Below, piece after piece: positions 39,676-48,220 of a stretch of 64,000 nt of DNA (positions are counted from its first letter, which is position 1; each line of letters begins with the position of its first letter). The stretch is from Paracoccaceae bacterium (GTDB taxonomy: Bacteria; Pseudomonadota; Alphaproteobacteria; Rhodobacterales; Rhodobacteraceae). The translations under genes were made by a program, and so were the position numbers. The stretch covers positions 21,811-85,810 of the forward strand of contig JAFIEF010000006.1 of assembly GCA_020832655.1 (NCBI GenBank), read 5' to 3'. The notes below the pieces were generated by a model that ran no database searches, was not told the origin of the DNA, and was given only the letters and a program-made list of their open reading frames with translations.

Positions 39676-41772
39676 ATGGCCGCGCGCCCCGAAATCCTGT
39701 TTCCGCTGTTTGCAGGGCTGGAAACGCTGCAAGGGGTCGGGCCGAAAACCGCCAAATTGCTGGCGGGCCTTGATATCACCGCGCCGCGCGACATGCTGTT
39801 TCACCTGCCCCATGCGGTGGTGGATCGCAGCCTGCGCGACAGCGTGCAGGGGGCGGAATTTCCATCAGTGGTGACGGTTGAAGCTACCGTGCTGTCCCAT
39901 CATCCCCCGCCGCCGCGCAACACCGCACGCCCTTACCGCGTGCTGATGCGCGATGCCAGGACCGAGTTTCAACTGGTGTTTTTTCATGCCCGTGGCGACT
40001 ACCTGCAAAAGCTGTTGCCAGCGGGCCAAAGGCGGATCGTCTCTGGCCGGGCAGAGCTGTTTGACGGGGTAGCGCAGATTGTCCATCCCGACCATGTGCT
40101 GCGCCCCGAACAGGCGGGGGATCTGCCCCGGCTGGAACCTCATTATCCCCTTTGTGCCGGGGTCAGCCAGAAACTGATGACCCGTGCTGCGGCGTCAGTG
40201 CTGGCGCGTGCGCCGGAACTGGCCGAATGGATCGATCCGGCGCTGAAAGCGCGCGAGGGCTGGCCGGACTGGCATGACGCCATCATCCGCGCCCATGCGC
40301 CGCAAAGCCCCGCAGATGTTGCGCCGCAATCGCCACTACGGATGCGGCTGGCCTATGACGAGTTTTTCACCCATCAGTTGACGCTGGCGCTGGCGCGCGC
40401 CAAAGCGCGGCGCAAGAAGGGACGCATCAGCAAGGGAACGGGCGCGTTGCAAGCCCGCGTGCTGGCGGCGCTGGATTATGCCCCGACCGGCGCACAACGC
40501 CGCGCGATTGACGAGATCGCGCAGGACATGGCCGCGCCCAACCGCATGAACCGGCTGCTTCAGGGCGATGTCGGTGCGGGCAAGACGCTGGTGGCCTTCA
40601 TGGCGCTGCTGGTCGCGGTAGAGGCAGGCGGGCAGGGGGTGATGATGGCGCCCACAGAGATATTGGCACGCCAGCACCTGGACGGGCTGCAACCGCTGGC
40701 CGCGCTGGCGGGGGTGCGGCTGGACATTCTGACCGGGCGCGACAAGGCGGCCGAACGCGCGCAGAAGCTTGCCGCGCTGGCCGAAGGGCGCATAGACATT
40801 CTGGTGGGCACACATGCAGTATTCCAGAAAGGCGTCGAATTTGCCGATCTGCGGCTCGCCGTGGTCGATGAACAGCACCGCTTCGGCGTGGCGCAGCGCG
40901 CGGCACTGGCGGCCAAGGGCACCGGGGCGGATGTGCTGGTGATGACCGCAACGCCTATTCCGCGCTCGCTGGCGTTGGCGCAATATGGCGATATGGATGT
41001 CTCGGTGCTTGATGAAAAACCGCCTGGTCGCAAGCCGGTGCAGACCGCGCTGATCTCGACCGCGCGGATGGACGAAGTGGTGGCGCATCTGCGCGACGCC
41101 ATCGCCAAGGGGCAGCAGGCCTATTGGGTCTGCCCGCTGGTCGAGGAATCGGAAGCAACCAGCCTGACGGCGGCGCAGTCACGCTTCGAGCATCTGCGCG
41201 CGGCGCTGGGCGAGGGGGTGGTGGGGCTGGTGCATGGCCAGTTGCCCACCGCCGAAAAAGACGCGGCGATGGCCCGCTTTGTCGCAGCCGGGACCAAGCT
41301 TCTGGTCGCCACCACAGTGATCGAGGTTGGTGTCAATGTGCCCAATGCCTCGATCATGGTGATCGAACGCGCTGAAAGCTTCGGGCTTGCGCAGTTGCAC
41401 CAGCTTCGCGGGCGGGTCGGGCGCGGCGGGCAGGCCGCGACCTGTCTTCTGCTCTATGAAGCGCCATTGGGCGAGACCGCAGCGCGGCGGCTGAAACTGT
41501 TGCGCGACACCGATGACGGCTTCCGCATTGCCGAGGAAGACATGGAGATTCGCGGCGTGGGCGATCTGATCGGCACTGCGCAATCGGGGCTGCCGCGCTT
41601 TCGCATCGCCGATCTGGAACATCAGGTGGGGCTGATGGCCATTGCGCAATCCGATGCGCGCAAGCTGCTGTCCGATGACCCCGCGCTTGTGTCCCCGCGC
41701 GGGCAGGCAGCACGGGTGGCGCTGTGGCTGATGCGGCAGGATCAGGCGATCCAATACCTGTCTGTTGGTTGA
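39676..41772 (+). CDS. recG: ATP-dependent DNA helicase RecG
   Basis: Remodels stalled forks and branched recombination intermediates. 698 residues. N-terminal wedge/OB domain with LQGVGPKTAKLLAGLDI. Helicase motifs: Walker A GDVGAGKT, Walker B VVDEQHRFGVAQR, motif III VMTATPIPRSLAL, motif VI QLRGRVGRGG. C-terminal RecG region EEDMEIRGVGDLIGTAQSG. The stop codon lies 2 bp before a LexA box that belongs to the next gene. Confidence 0.97.
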   Translation: MAARPEILFPLFAGLETLQGVGPKTAKLLAGLDITAPRDMLFHLPHAVVDRSLRDSVQGAEFPSVVTVEATVLSHHPPPPRNTARPYRVLMRDARTEFQLVFFHARGDYLQKLLPAGQRRIVSGRAELFDGVAQIVHPDHVLRPEQAGDLPRLEPHYPLCAGVSQKLMTRAAASVLARAPELAEWIDPALKAREGWPDWHDAIIRAHAPQSPADVAPQSPLRMRLAYDEFFTHQLTLALARAKARRKKGRISKGTGALQARVLAALDYAPTGAQRRAIDEIAQDMAAPNRMNRLLQGDVGAGKTLVAFMALLVAVEAGGQGVMMAPTEILARQHLDGLQPLAALAGVRLDILTGRDKAAERAQKLAALAEGRIDILVGTHAVFQKGVEFADLRLAVVDEQHRFGVAQRAALAAKGTGADVLVMTATPIPRSLALAQYGDMDVSVLDEKPPGRKPVQTALISTARMDEVVAHLRDAIAKGQQAYWVCPLVEESEATSLTAAQSRFEHLRAALGEGVVGLVHGQLPTAEKDAAMARFVAAGTKLLVATTVIEVGVNVPNASIMVIERAESFGLAQLHQLRGRVGRGGQAATCLLLYEAPLGETAARRLKLLRDTDDGFRIAEEDMEIRGVGDLIGTAQSGLPRFRIADLEHQVGLMAIAQSDARKLLSDDPALVSPRGQAARVALWLMRQDQAIQYLSVG

Positions 41773-41773
41773 T

Positions 41774-41788
41774 GTTCTGATAATGTTC
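41774..41788 (+). promoter_or_regulatory. LexA (SOS) box ahead of the 37-residue membrane protein
   Basis: GTTC-TGATAAT-GTTC, a perfect alphaproteobacterial LexA operator, followed at once by a TTGACT -35-like element (41789-41794). No good -10 is obvious. The next downstream start codon is that of the 37-codon ORF at 41843. Confidence 0.75.
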
Positions 41789-41842
41789 TTGACTGCGGGT
41801 CGAGAATATGAGAACAAATCAGCAACAGATGAAGGTGCAGCC

Positions 41843-41956
41843 ATGCGAAAGCCCGGAAAATCCCCTGATCATCATCCGCTCTGGCACGATATTGCGGGCG
41901 GGCTTGCGCTGACAATTCTGGTTGTGCTGACCCTGCATCTGCCGCTTCTTGCCTGA
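41843..41956 (+). CDS. 37-residue single-pass membrane protein, predicted SOS-induced
   Basis: ATG at 41843, preceded by GAAGGTG at good spacing, encodes a charged, His-rich N-terminus ([19 protein letters not shown]) and one membrane helix ([18 protein letters not shown]) running to the stop. It is too short to stand out in the ORF track, where it appears only as the end of a 63-codon ORF starting at 41765, inside recG. A LexA box lies 55 bp upstream and a strong terminator 66 bp downstream, so it forms its own transcription unit. By type it recalls Caulobacter SidA, a 29-residue SOS-induced membrane inhibitor of division, but no sequence homology is claimed. Function unknown. Confidence 0.72.
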   Translation: MRKPGKSPDHHPLWHDIAGGLALTILVVLTLHLPLLA

Positions 41957-42021
41957 GACTGCCTTGCGGGTCAGCCGCCTCTGCGCCATCTGCCTGATAC
42001 GCGCTTTCCTGACCCTGACTG

Positions 42022-42060
42022 CCGCCAGTTGCGGGCCGCCCCCGCAACTGGCGGTTTTTT
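42022..42060 (+). terminator. Strong Rho-independent terminator
   Basis: 14-bp perfect stem CCGCCAGTTGCGGG / CCCGCAACTGGCGG, 5-nt loop, then TTTTTT. It separates the 37-codon gene from trmFO. Confidence 0.92.
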
Positions 42061-42146
42061 CTTTGGGCCGCGCAGACCCGAAGCGCATGTTTGCCAAAGC
42101 GTGGCGAAATGACTATCTGGGGCGCAGATCAGAAAAGGGCGGCAGA

Positions 42147-43496
42147 ATGGATGAATTGCATATCGTCGGGGGTGGCATGGCCGGGGCTGAAGCCGCATGG
42201 CAGGCCGCGCGGCAGGGCGTCAATGTGGTCATTCACGAGATGCGCCCCGATACTGGCACTTTCGCCCACCGCACCAAGTATCTGGCAGAAATGGTGTGCT
42301 CGAACTCCTTCCGTTCGGATGATGATGAACACAACGCGGTCGGGCTGCTGCATTGGGAAATGCGCCAGGCAGACGGGCTGATCATGCAGATGGCCGATGC
42401 CCATGCGCTGCCTGCCGGCGGGGCGCTGGCAGTGGATCGCGATGGCTTTGCCCGCGCGGTCACCGAACACCTGCTGGCGCAACCCAATATCCGGCTGGAG
42501 CGGGGCGAGATCGCCGCGCTGCCCGATAGCGGCCACTGGATCATCGCGACCGGCCCCTTGACCTCGACCGCGCTGGGGCAGGCGATTGCCGCCGAAACCG
42601 GCGCGCAAGCGCTGGCCTTTTTCGACGCCATCGCGCCGATTGTCTATTTCGACAGCATCGACATGTCGAAAGCCTGGTTCCAGTCGCGCTATGACAAGGG
42701 CGAGACCGAGGAAGAGCGCACCGCCTATCTGAACTGCCCGTTGACGCGCGATGAGTATGAGGCATTCATCGACGCGCTGCTGGCCGCCGACAAGACAGAG
42801 TTTCATGAGGGCGAGACGGCGGGTTATTTCGATGGCTGCCTGCCAATCGAGGTGATGGCCGAACGCGGGCGCGAAACCCTGCGCCACGGCCCAATGAAAC
42901 CCGTGGGGCTGACCAACCCGAACCAACCCGACATCAAGCCCCATGCCGTGGTGCAGCTGCGCCGCGACAATGCGCTGGGCACGCTCTATAATATCGTGGG
43001 CTTTCAGACAAAGATGAAGTATGGCGCGCAAACTTCTGTTTTTAAGATGATTCCTGGGTTGGAAAATGCGTCATTCGCACGCCTTGGCGGGATCCATCGC
43101 AACACTTTTCTGAATTCACCCACGCTGCTGGATGACCAGCTTCGGCTGCGTTCACGCCCGCATATCCGCTTTGCCGGACAGATCACCGGAGTCGAGGGCT
43201 ATGTCGAATCCGCCGCGATGGGGCTGTTGGCGGGGCGGCTGGCGGCGGCGCAGATCAAGGGCCAGACCCTTGCCCCCCCGCCGCGCGAAACCGCGATGGG
43301 CGCGCTGGTCCATCACATCACCGGCGGCGCCGAGGCCAGGACCTTCCAGCCGATGAATGTCAATTTCGGGCTGTTCCCGCCGATTGATGCGCGCGGAGGG
43401 CGGCGCGGGCGGCGCGAACGCTATCAGGCCTATACTGACCGCGCCAAGGCCGTCTTTGGCGACTGGCTGGGCCAACAGGCGCAAGATGCCGCCTGA
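42147..43496 (+). CDS. trmFO: tRNA m5U54 methyltransferase, folate/FAD-dependent
   Basis: 449 residues. Uses methylenetetrahydrofolate and FADH2 to methylate uracil 54 in the tRNA T-loop. The dinucleotide motif [17 protein letters not shown] is at the N-terminus, and typical TrmFO stretches are [29 protein letters not shown] and [18 protein letters not shown]. The start at 42147 ([10 protein letters not shown]) is chosen; the track start at 41949 would run through the terminator. Overlaps gluQ by 11 bp. Confidence 0.97.
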   Translation: MDELHIVGGGMAGAEAAWQAARQGVNVVIHEMRPDTGTFAHRTKYLAEMVCSNSFRSDDDEHNAVGLLHWEMRQADGLIMQMADAHALPAGGALAVDRDGFARAVTEHLLAQPNIRLERGEIAALPDSGHWIIATGPLTSTALGQAIAAETGAQALAFFDAIAPIVYFDSIDMSKAWFQSRYDKGETEEERTAYLNCPLTRDEYEAFIDALLAADKTEFHEGETAGYFDGCLPIEVMAERGRETLRHGPMKPVGLTNPNQPDIKPHAVVQLRRDNALGTLYNIVGFQTKMKYGAQTSVFKMIPGLENASFARLGGIHRNTFLNSPTLLDDQLRLRSRPHIRFAGQITGVEGYVESAAMGLLAGRLAAAQIKGQTLAPPPRETAMGALVHHITGGAEARTFQPMNVNFGLFPPIDARGGRRGRRERYQAYTDRAKAVFGDWLGQQAQDAA

Positions 43497-44346
43497 CACC
43501 GGGTCTCGCGTGACCCGTTTCGCGCCCTCGCCAACCGGGCCGCTGCATCTGGGGCACGCCTATGCCGCGATTCTGGCCAGTCGCAGGGCAGGGGCGCAGG
43601 GCCGGTTTCTGCTGCGTATCGAGGATATCGACCAAAGCCGTTGCAAACCCGAATGGGAAGCGCAGATTTTTGACGATCTGCACTGGCTAGGGCTGCGCTG
43701 GCCTGAGCCGGTGATGCGCCAATCGGCGCGCATGGCGCAGTATCGCGAAGCGTTGCACAAGCTGGCGGGGCTGGGGGTGCTTTACCCTTGCCGCTGCCGT
43801 CGCGGCGATATCCGCGCAGCCCTAAGCGCGCCGCAGGAAGGGGCAAAGCCGGTTCTTGGGCCGGACGGGCTGGTCTATCCGGGCACCTGCCGGGGGCGCA
43901 GCATGGACGCGGCGCGCCCCGATGATGCGCTGCGGCTGGATATGCGCCACGCGCTGGCGCTGATCGGGCCGCTGTCATTTACCGAAACCGGGCCGCTTCA
44001 CGCAGGCCAGCACGCGTTGGACCCCGACCAGATGCTGAACGAAGTGGGCGATGTGGTGCTGGCGCGGCGCGGAATGGGCGCCAGCTATCATCTGTCGGTG
44101 GTGGTGGATGATGCCGCGCAAGGCGTTACTGAGGTCACGCGCGGGGTTGATCTGTTCGACGCGACCGGCATTCATGTGCTGCTTCAGGCATTGCTTGAAC
44201 TTTCGCGTCCAAGCTATTGGCATCATGATCTTGTTCGTGATGAGCATGGCAGGCGCCTGGCCAAGCGCGATGATGCGCGCGCAATCGCGCACTACCGCGC
44301 GCAAGGGGCCAGCGCGCAGGATATCTGTGCGATACTTAATCTGTAA
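43486..44346 (+). CDS. gluQ: Glutamyl-Q tRNA(Asp) synthetase
   Basis: GluQRS attaches glutamate to queuosine 34 of tRNA(Asp). 286 residues, lacking the anticodon-binding half of glutamyl-tRNA synthetase, as expected. HIGH motif as HLGHA; KMSKS equivalent RLAKRDDA. The zinc site CRC, then YPGTC, is intact, as in active enzymes. The start [20 protein letters not shown] at 43486 overlaps the trmFO end by 11 bp, pairing two tRNA-modification genes. Its 3' end overlaps convergent hisI by 11 bp. Confidence 0.95.
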   Translation: MPPDTGSRVTRFAPSPTGPLHLGHAYAAILASRRAGAQGRFLLRIEDIDQSRCKPEWEAQIFDDLHWLGLRWPEPVMRQSARMAQYREALHKLAGLGVLYPCRCRRGDIRAALSAPQEGAKPVLGPDGLVYPGTCRGRSMDAARPDDALRLDMRHALALIGPLSFTETGPLHAGQHALDPDQMLNEVGDVVLARRGMGASYHLSVVVDDAAQGVTEVTRGVDLFDATGIHVLLQALLELSRPSYWHHDLVRDEHGRRLAKRDDARAIAHYRAQGASAQDICAILNL

Positions 44347-44698
44347 CGGGTTTCATCAACTCGACTTCTGCCCCTTCACGCACCGCAGTATAGAAGCAGC
44401 TTTGCCGGTTGGTGTGGCAGGCAGGTCCGGTCTGGCGCACCACCACCAGCAGGCAGTCGCGGTCGCAATCAAGGCGGAAATCGACCAGTTCCTGCACATG
44501 GCCAGAGCTTTCGCCCTTGACCCAGAAGCTTTGGCGCGAACGCGACCAGTAGGTTACGCGCCTGGTTTCCAGCGTGCGCTGCACGGCTGCGGCTGTCATC
44601 CAGGCCATCATCAGCACCTGCCCGCTTTCATGATCCTGCGCGATTACCGGGATCAGGCCGTTTTCATCATAGCGAAGGCTTTGCGGATCGAAACGCAT
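44336..44698 (-). CDS. hisI: Phosphoribosyl-AMP cyclohydrolase
   Basis: Third step of histidine synthesis, opening the adenine ring of PR-AMP. 120 residues, a stand-alone HisI without the HisE domain. Metal sites are seen in LDCDRDCLLVVVRQTGPACHT and SCF (zinc Cys), plus the family core MMAWMTAAAVQRTLETRRVTYWSRSRQ. No other his genes are present in the window. Overlaps the gluQ 3' end. Confidence 0.97.
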   Translation of the reverse strand: MRFDPQSLRYDENGLIPVIAQDHESGQVLMMAWMTAAAVQRTLETRRVTYWSRSRQSFWVKGESSGHVQELVDFRLDCDRDCLLVVVRQTGPACHTNRQSCFYTAVREGAEVELMKPVTD

Positions 44699-44764
44699 GG
44701 GCTATGTCCTGTTCTGACAAGAGGGGGGCGTGATAGCCCATCGCAGCAAGAAGGAAAACCCGTC

Positions 44765-45211
44765 TTGAGCAATGATGCCGATCTGATGAAGCTCTATTCG
44801 GGCCGCATTCTGGCGCTGGCGGCAGATATCCCGTATCTGTCGCGGCTGGACAATCCGCAGGCCAGCGTCAAGCGCCGCTCGCCGCTTTGTGGCTCGACCG
44901 TCAGCGTCGATCTGGACATGGAAGACGGGCGCGTCAGCCGTTTCGGACAGGATGTCAAGGCCTGCGCGCTGGGGCAGGCGGCGGCGGCGGTGCTGGCGCA
45001 GGTGGTGATCGGGCGCAGCGCGGCGGAACTGGCGCAGGCGCGCGACCAGTTGCGCGACATGCTGATCAGGGGCGGGCCAGTTCCCGATGCGCCCTTTGAT
45101 GGGTATGAGGTTCTGACACCTGCACGCGACTACCGCAACCGCCATGCTTCGATCATGCTGGCGCTGGAAGCCACCGCCGAAGCCGCCGCGCAGGCCAGCG
45201 CGCCCGCTTGA
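44765..45211 (+). CDS. NifU-like iron-sulfur cluster scaffold protein
   Basis: 148 residues of the NifU N-terminal/IscU-like family. TTG start at 44765 with AAGGA nine bases upstream; ATG 44786 (MKLYSGRI) is an alternative. Two of the expected cysteines are present (SPLCGSTVSVDL and KACALGQ). The third, normally near the C-terminus, is replaced (RNRHASIML has Ala), so cluster assembly by the IscU mechanism is uncertain. The track ORF from 44051 is an artefact of an open frame through gluQ and hisI. Confidence 0.85.
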   Translation: MSNDADLMKLYSGRILALAADIPYLSRLDNPQASVKRRSPLCGSTVSVDLDMEDGRVSRFGQDVKACALGQAAAAVLAQVVIGRSAAELAQARDQLRDMLIRGGPVPDAPFDGYEVLTPARDYRNRHASIMLALEATAEAAAQASAPA

Positions 45212-45267
45212 CGCGCGCGCAAGGCTGGCGCAATTTGCGTTGTCATGCCTGACCGGGAATCCAAGAC

Positions 45268-45810
45268 ATGTCTGCACTGGCCATCCGCGACGCAACCGCA
45301 GATGACGCGGAAGCGATCTGCGCGATCTGGAACCCGATCATCCGCGACAGCGTGATCACCTTCAACCCCGATCCGCGCAACCCTGCCGAGGTCATCGGGT
45401 TGATTGCCGGGCGGCACGAAGCGGGCCATGCCTTTCTGGTTGCGACCCTGTCCGGGCAGGTGATCGGCTTTGCCAGCTACAGCCAGTTTCGTCCCGGCCC
45501 CGGCTATGCCCGCTCTGTGGAGCATACCATCAACCTGTCGCCGCAGGCGCGCGGATATGGGGCAGGGCGGCGATTGCTGGCGGCGCTGGAAGCCCATGCG
45601 ACAGCGGCGGGTCATCATGTCATGGTTGCCGCTGTATCGGCGGAAAATGCAGGCAGCGTCGCCTTTCACCGGGCAATGGGTTATCAGAACGTAGGGCTGA
45701 TGCCGCAGGTTGGTTGGAAATTCGGGCAGTTTCATGATCTTGTATTGATGCAGAAAACCTTGTCAGCCGGTGTCGGGCCATCAGCGGCCGCCATCAATTC
45801 CGCGAAGTGA
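45268..45810 (+). CDS. GNAT-family N-acetyltransferase (phosphinothricin/methionine sulfone acetyltransferase-like)
   Basis: 180 residues. Acetyl-CoA binding motif region LSPQARGYGAGRRLLAALEAHA (R/Q-x-x-G-x-G/A) and VSAENAGSVAFHRAMGYQNVGLM. IRDATADDAEAICAIWNPIIRDSVITFNPDPR closely follows the Pat/Bar/MnaT pattern, enzymes that acetylate phosphinothricin or methionine sulfoximine/sulfone. The C-terminus carries about 15 extra residues. Substrate inferred. Followed after 6 bp by the J-domain gene. Confidence 0.88.
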   Translation: MSALAIRDATADDAEAICAIWNPIIRDSVITFNPDPRNPAEVIGLIAGRHEAGHAFLVATLSGQVIGFASYSQFRPGPGYARSVEHTINLSPQARGYGAGRRLLAALEAHATAAGHHVMVAAVSAENAGSVAFHRAMGYQNVGLMPQVGWKFGQFHDLVLMQKTLSAGVGPSAAAINSAK

Positions 45811-45816
45811 GAATTC

Positions 45817-46500
45817 ATGTCGATCTGGAAACGAATTGCCGAAGCGCTGAAAGCCTTGCGCAAGGGCGAAAGCCTGAGCGCGGTGTTCGACCATTTGCGC
45901 CAGCGCCCCGAACGCAGCGTGGCCTTCACCATCGCGGTGATCGCGCTGGGGGCGAAGCTGGCCAAGGCTGACGGGCTGGTCAAGCGCGGCGAGGTCGCCG
46001 CGTTTCGCCGTGTCTTCACCATCCCGCCTGACGAAGAGGCAAATGCCGCGCGGGTGTTCAATCTGGCCCGGCAGGATGTCGCGGGCTATGATCTTTATGC
46101 GCGCAAGATCGCGGCGATGTTCCCGCCGCGCGACCCGGTGCTGATGGATCTGATGGAAGGCTTGTTCGAGGTGGCGATGGCGGACGGGGTGTTCCATCCC
46201 GCCGAGGAAAGCTTCCTGCATCATGTGGCGCAGATTTTCGGGCTGACAGAGCGTTGCTTTCGCTGTCTGCGCGCGCGCTTTGTCGGCGATGTCGCGCCTG
46301 ATCCTTATGATGTGCTGGAAGTTTCGCCCGATATGGCGCTGGATCAGATCCGGCGCGTCTATCGGCAGGCGGTGCGCGACACGCATCCCGACCGCATGGC
46401 CGCGCGCGGTGTCCCGCCAGAGGCGATCCGGCTGGCCGAGCACCGGCTGCGCGATGTGAACCGCGCCTGGGAAGAGATTCAGACCAGCCGCGCAGCGTGA
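45817..46500 (+). CDS. TerB-like plus DnaJ-domain protein (DjlA-like)
   Basis: 227 residues. An N-terminal TerB-like helical domain (about 30-150, FTIAVIALGAKLAKADGLVKRGEVAAFRRVF) is followed by a C-terminal J domain (about 165-225). The HPD tripeptide needed to stimulate DnaK ATPase is intact (RDTHPDRMAARG). DjlA has the same order, but usually has an N-terminal membrane segment, which I do not see here. Co-directional with the GNAT gene; converges on fliG with a 13-bp gap. Confidence 0.9.
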   Translation: MSIWKRIAEALKALRKGESLSAVFDHLRQRPERSVAFTIAVIALGAKLAKADGLVKRGEVAAFRRVFTIPPDEEANAARVFNLARQDVAGYDLYARKIAAMFPPRDPVLMDLMEGLFEVAMADGVFHPAEESFLHHVAQIFGLTERCFRCLRARFVGDVAPDPYDVLEVSPDMALDQIRRVYRQAVRDTHPDRMAARGVPPEAIRLAEHRLRDVNRAWEEIQTSRAA

Positions 46501-46513
46501 GCGGCTGAGCCTG

Positions 46514-47768
46514 CTACTCCATCTCGTCACTGTGACGCAGGGCCAGCCTGCCATCGTCCAGAAGTTCGCGGATATCCGCCATGATGCTGGCTGCGGCCTT
46601 GTCCTTCTGCGCGCGGGCCGGGGCGGGCAGCAACGCGGCATCTTCGCGGATGGGTTCGGCCATACGCTTGGAGATATTGGCCAACAGAAATTCCACCGCC
46701 GGCTTGTCCTCGGCATCGTCGGCGGCGATGACGGTCATCAGATCATCGACCGAGATCGCCTTGACCAGCACCGACACCTGCTTCGGATCGATGCGCTCGG
46801 GGATGTCGGGAAAGGTGAAGATGGCCTTGCGCACGCCTTCGGCAAAGCCCTGGTCACTGTCATGCAGCCCCGCCAGCAGGCTTTCGCGCAAATCCGGCGC
46901 GGTGAAATTCAGGATATCGCCAACGCGCTTGGTCGGGGGCTTGGCAAAGGCGCGGGCAGGGCGATTGTCAAGTTGCTGGGCAAGGGCCGAACCGATAATG
47001 GTGACGGCTTCGGGGCGAATTCCCTCTATTCTGGAAACGGCAAGCGCAAGTTCCTGCGCGGTCTGGGGCGGCAGGCGTGCCAGCAATGCCGCGGCCTTTT
47101 CAATCGCCAGCTTGGACAGCAGCACCGCGCCCACTGATCTGCTTTCGGCCTGCAGCAGGGACAACAGATCATCTTCGCCTGCCGTGTTCAGCACATGCCA
47201 GGGGTCGTTATCAGCCACGCCGCGCGCACGCGCACGCAGATGCCGCGCGGCATCATCATGCAGCCGCCCGTCCAGCATTGCCAGCGCCCCTTCCAGCCCG
47301 TCAGGAAAGGACAGGCCGACCTGTTCCAGCATCTCGACAAATTCGGCGATCACCGCATCCAGCGTGGCGCGGTCCACCAGACGCAGGCTGCCCAGATCTT
47401 CGGTCAGGCGGGTCTGCATCTCGCGCGGCAGACCGGCTAGCGGGATATCCAGCCCTTCAGCCAGCAGGAACCTGACGATAATCGCCGCCTTTTGCGGCCC
47501 TGTCAGATGGACGGTGCGGCCGCGCTGTTGCGGGGCCGGAGTATCGCGCGCGTCGGCTGGCCCGCCAGGGGCATCGGCGCGCGCGCCGCGGCGCGGTGGG
47601 GGGGGGGTGATCGCATTGATGGGCTTTAAGGGAATCAGCTAGGGGGGCGGCTTCGGGGGTTGGGGGGGGTGGGGGGGGGGGGGGGGGTGCGGGGGGGGGG
47701 GGGGCGGGCCGGGGGGGGCCCCCCCCCCCCGCGCCGATGCGCGTTGCGGGGAGGGTCATCTCATTCAT
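46514..47768 (-). CDS. fliG: Flagellar motor switch protein FliG, frame broken by a poly-G block
   Basis: FliG links the C-ring to the MS ring and generates torque against MotA. The part from 47419 downwards is clean and contains the C-terminal motor domain (IFTFPDIPERIDPKQVSVLVKAISVDDLMTVI). In the same frame upstream, minus-strand codons read GPQKAAIIVRFLLAEGLDIP, the usual FliG start region. The true ATG is at 47768 (MNEMTLPATRIGA), but 148 nt at about 47588-47735 shift the frame. Removing exactly those bases joins the codons to give one 368-residue protein, a normal FliG length. I read it as an intact gene with a sequence error, not a pseudogene. It stands apart from the flagellar cluster at 29-37 kb. 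Confidence 0.88.
47588..47735. other. Probable sequencing/assembly artefact: degraded copy with poly-G decay
   Basis: Along the plus strand this block repeats the sequence that starts at 47736, with bases progressively replaced by G until only G remains, and then a run of C. Compare CATTGATGGGCTTTAAGGGAA here with CATTCATGGCATTTCAGGCAA at about 47762. Decay to G is what a failing two-colour Illumina read produces. The block also introduces a frameshift in fliG. Confidence 0.88.
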
Positions 47769-47928
47769 GGCATTTCAGGCAATCAGCTAGGGCGTCGCAT
47801 TCGGGTTTCGGGCCGTTTCCACAAGGATCGCGGCAGGGGGCTTTTGGTCTTCCGTCAGGAAGATCTGCTTGTGCTCGACAATGCACCCAAAGCGTCAAGA
47901 AAGTCTTGATGCAGCGCAGGGAATGAAA

Positions 47929-47954
47929 AAACCCCTGCCAAGTGACAGGGGTTT
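47929..47954 (-). terminator. Rho-independent terminator of the small exported protein gene
   Basis: 9-bp stem AAACCCCTG / CAGGGGTTT, 8-nt loop, with TTTTTT on the minus strand after the stem. Lies 30 bp after the stop of the gene at 47984-48148. Confidence 0.85.
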
Positions 47955-47983
47955 CCGACTTTCAGGACAAGTGTCTTTTGTGC

Positions 47984-48148
47984 CTAACTGGTGACCGGAT
48001 CAACGCAGCTTGCACTTTTTGCATCCCAGATTTTCCCATCAGCGCAGACCGAAGCCGTAACGGGCTTCATGCGATCCCCGCACATTGCCACAGCCATCGC
48101 GGGGGTCAGGGCCAACACAATCGCGGCCAGGCCAAGTTTGAATTTCAT
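47984..48148 (-). CDS. Small exported Cys-rich protein
   Basis: 54 residues from ATG 48148: a signal peptide (MKFKLGLAAIVLALTPAMAVA) and a mature part of about 33 residues with three Cys. The pattern CADGKIWDAKSASCV resembles half of a CBM14/peritrophin chitin-binding module, though it is far shorter. Downstream of purB on the same strand with a strong terminator behind it. The track start at 48205 is rejected because the signal peptide starts at 48148. Function unknown. Confidence 0.75.
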   Translation of the reverse strand: MKFKLGLAAIVLALTPAMAVAMCGDRMKPVTASVCADGKIWDAKSASCVDPVTS

Positions 48149-48220
48149 CGCGCCATCTCCTTCCTGCTTACCACATATAGCATAGCACGAATATTTCAGG
48201 ATCAAGCCCGCAAAACGAAT

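Noticed and set aside
41949-42147. N-terminal extension of TrmFO from 41949
   Set aside because: It would read through a strong Rho-independent terminator, and the conserved FAD motif begins right after ATG 42147.
44051-45211. 386-codon reading of the NifU-like gene
   Set aside because: The first 238 codons run through gluQ and antisense to hisI; the real start is TTG 44765 or ATG 44786.
46514-47419. FliG as a truncated 301-residue protein or pseudogene, as the ORF track suggests
   Set aside because: The frame continues upstream with FliG-like codons, and removal of the 148-nt poly-G block restores a normal gene.
47640-47735. Poly-G/poly-C tract as a phase-variation switch or G-quadruplex element
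   Set aside because: The block is a decaying copy of adjacent sequence, as expected from failing reads, so biological meaning is unlikely.
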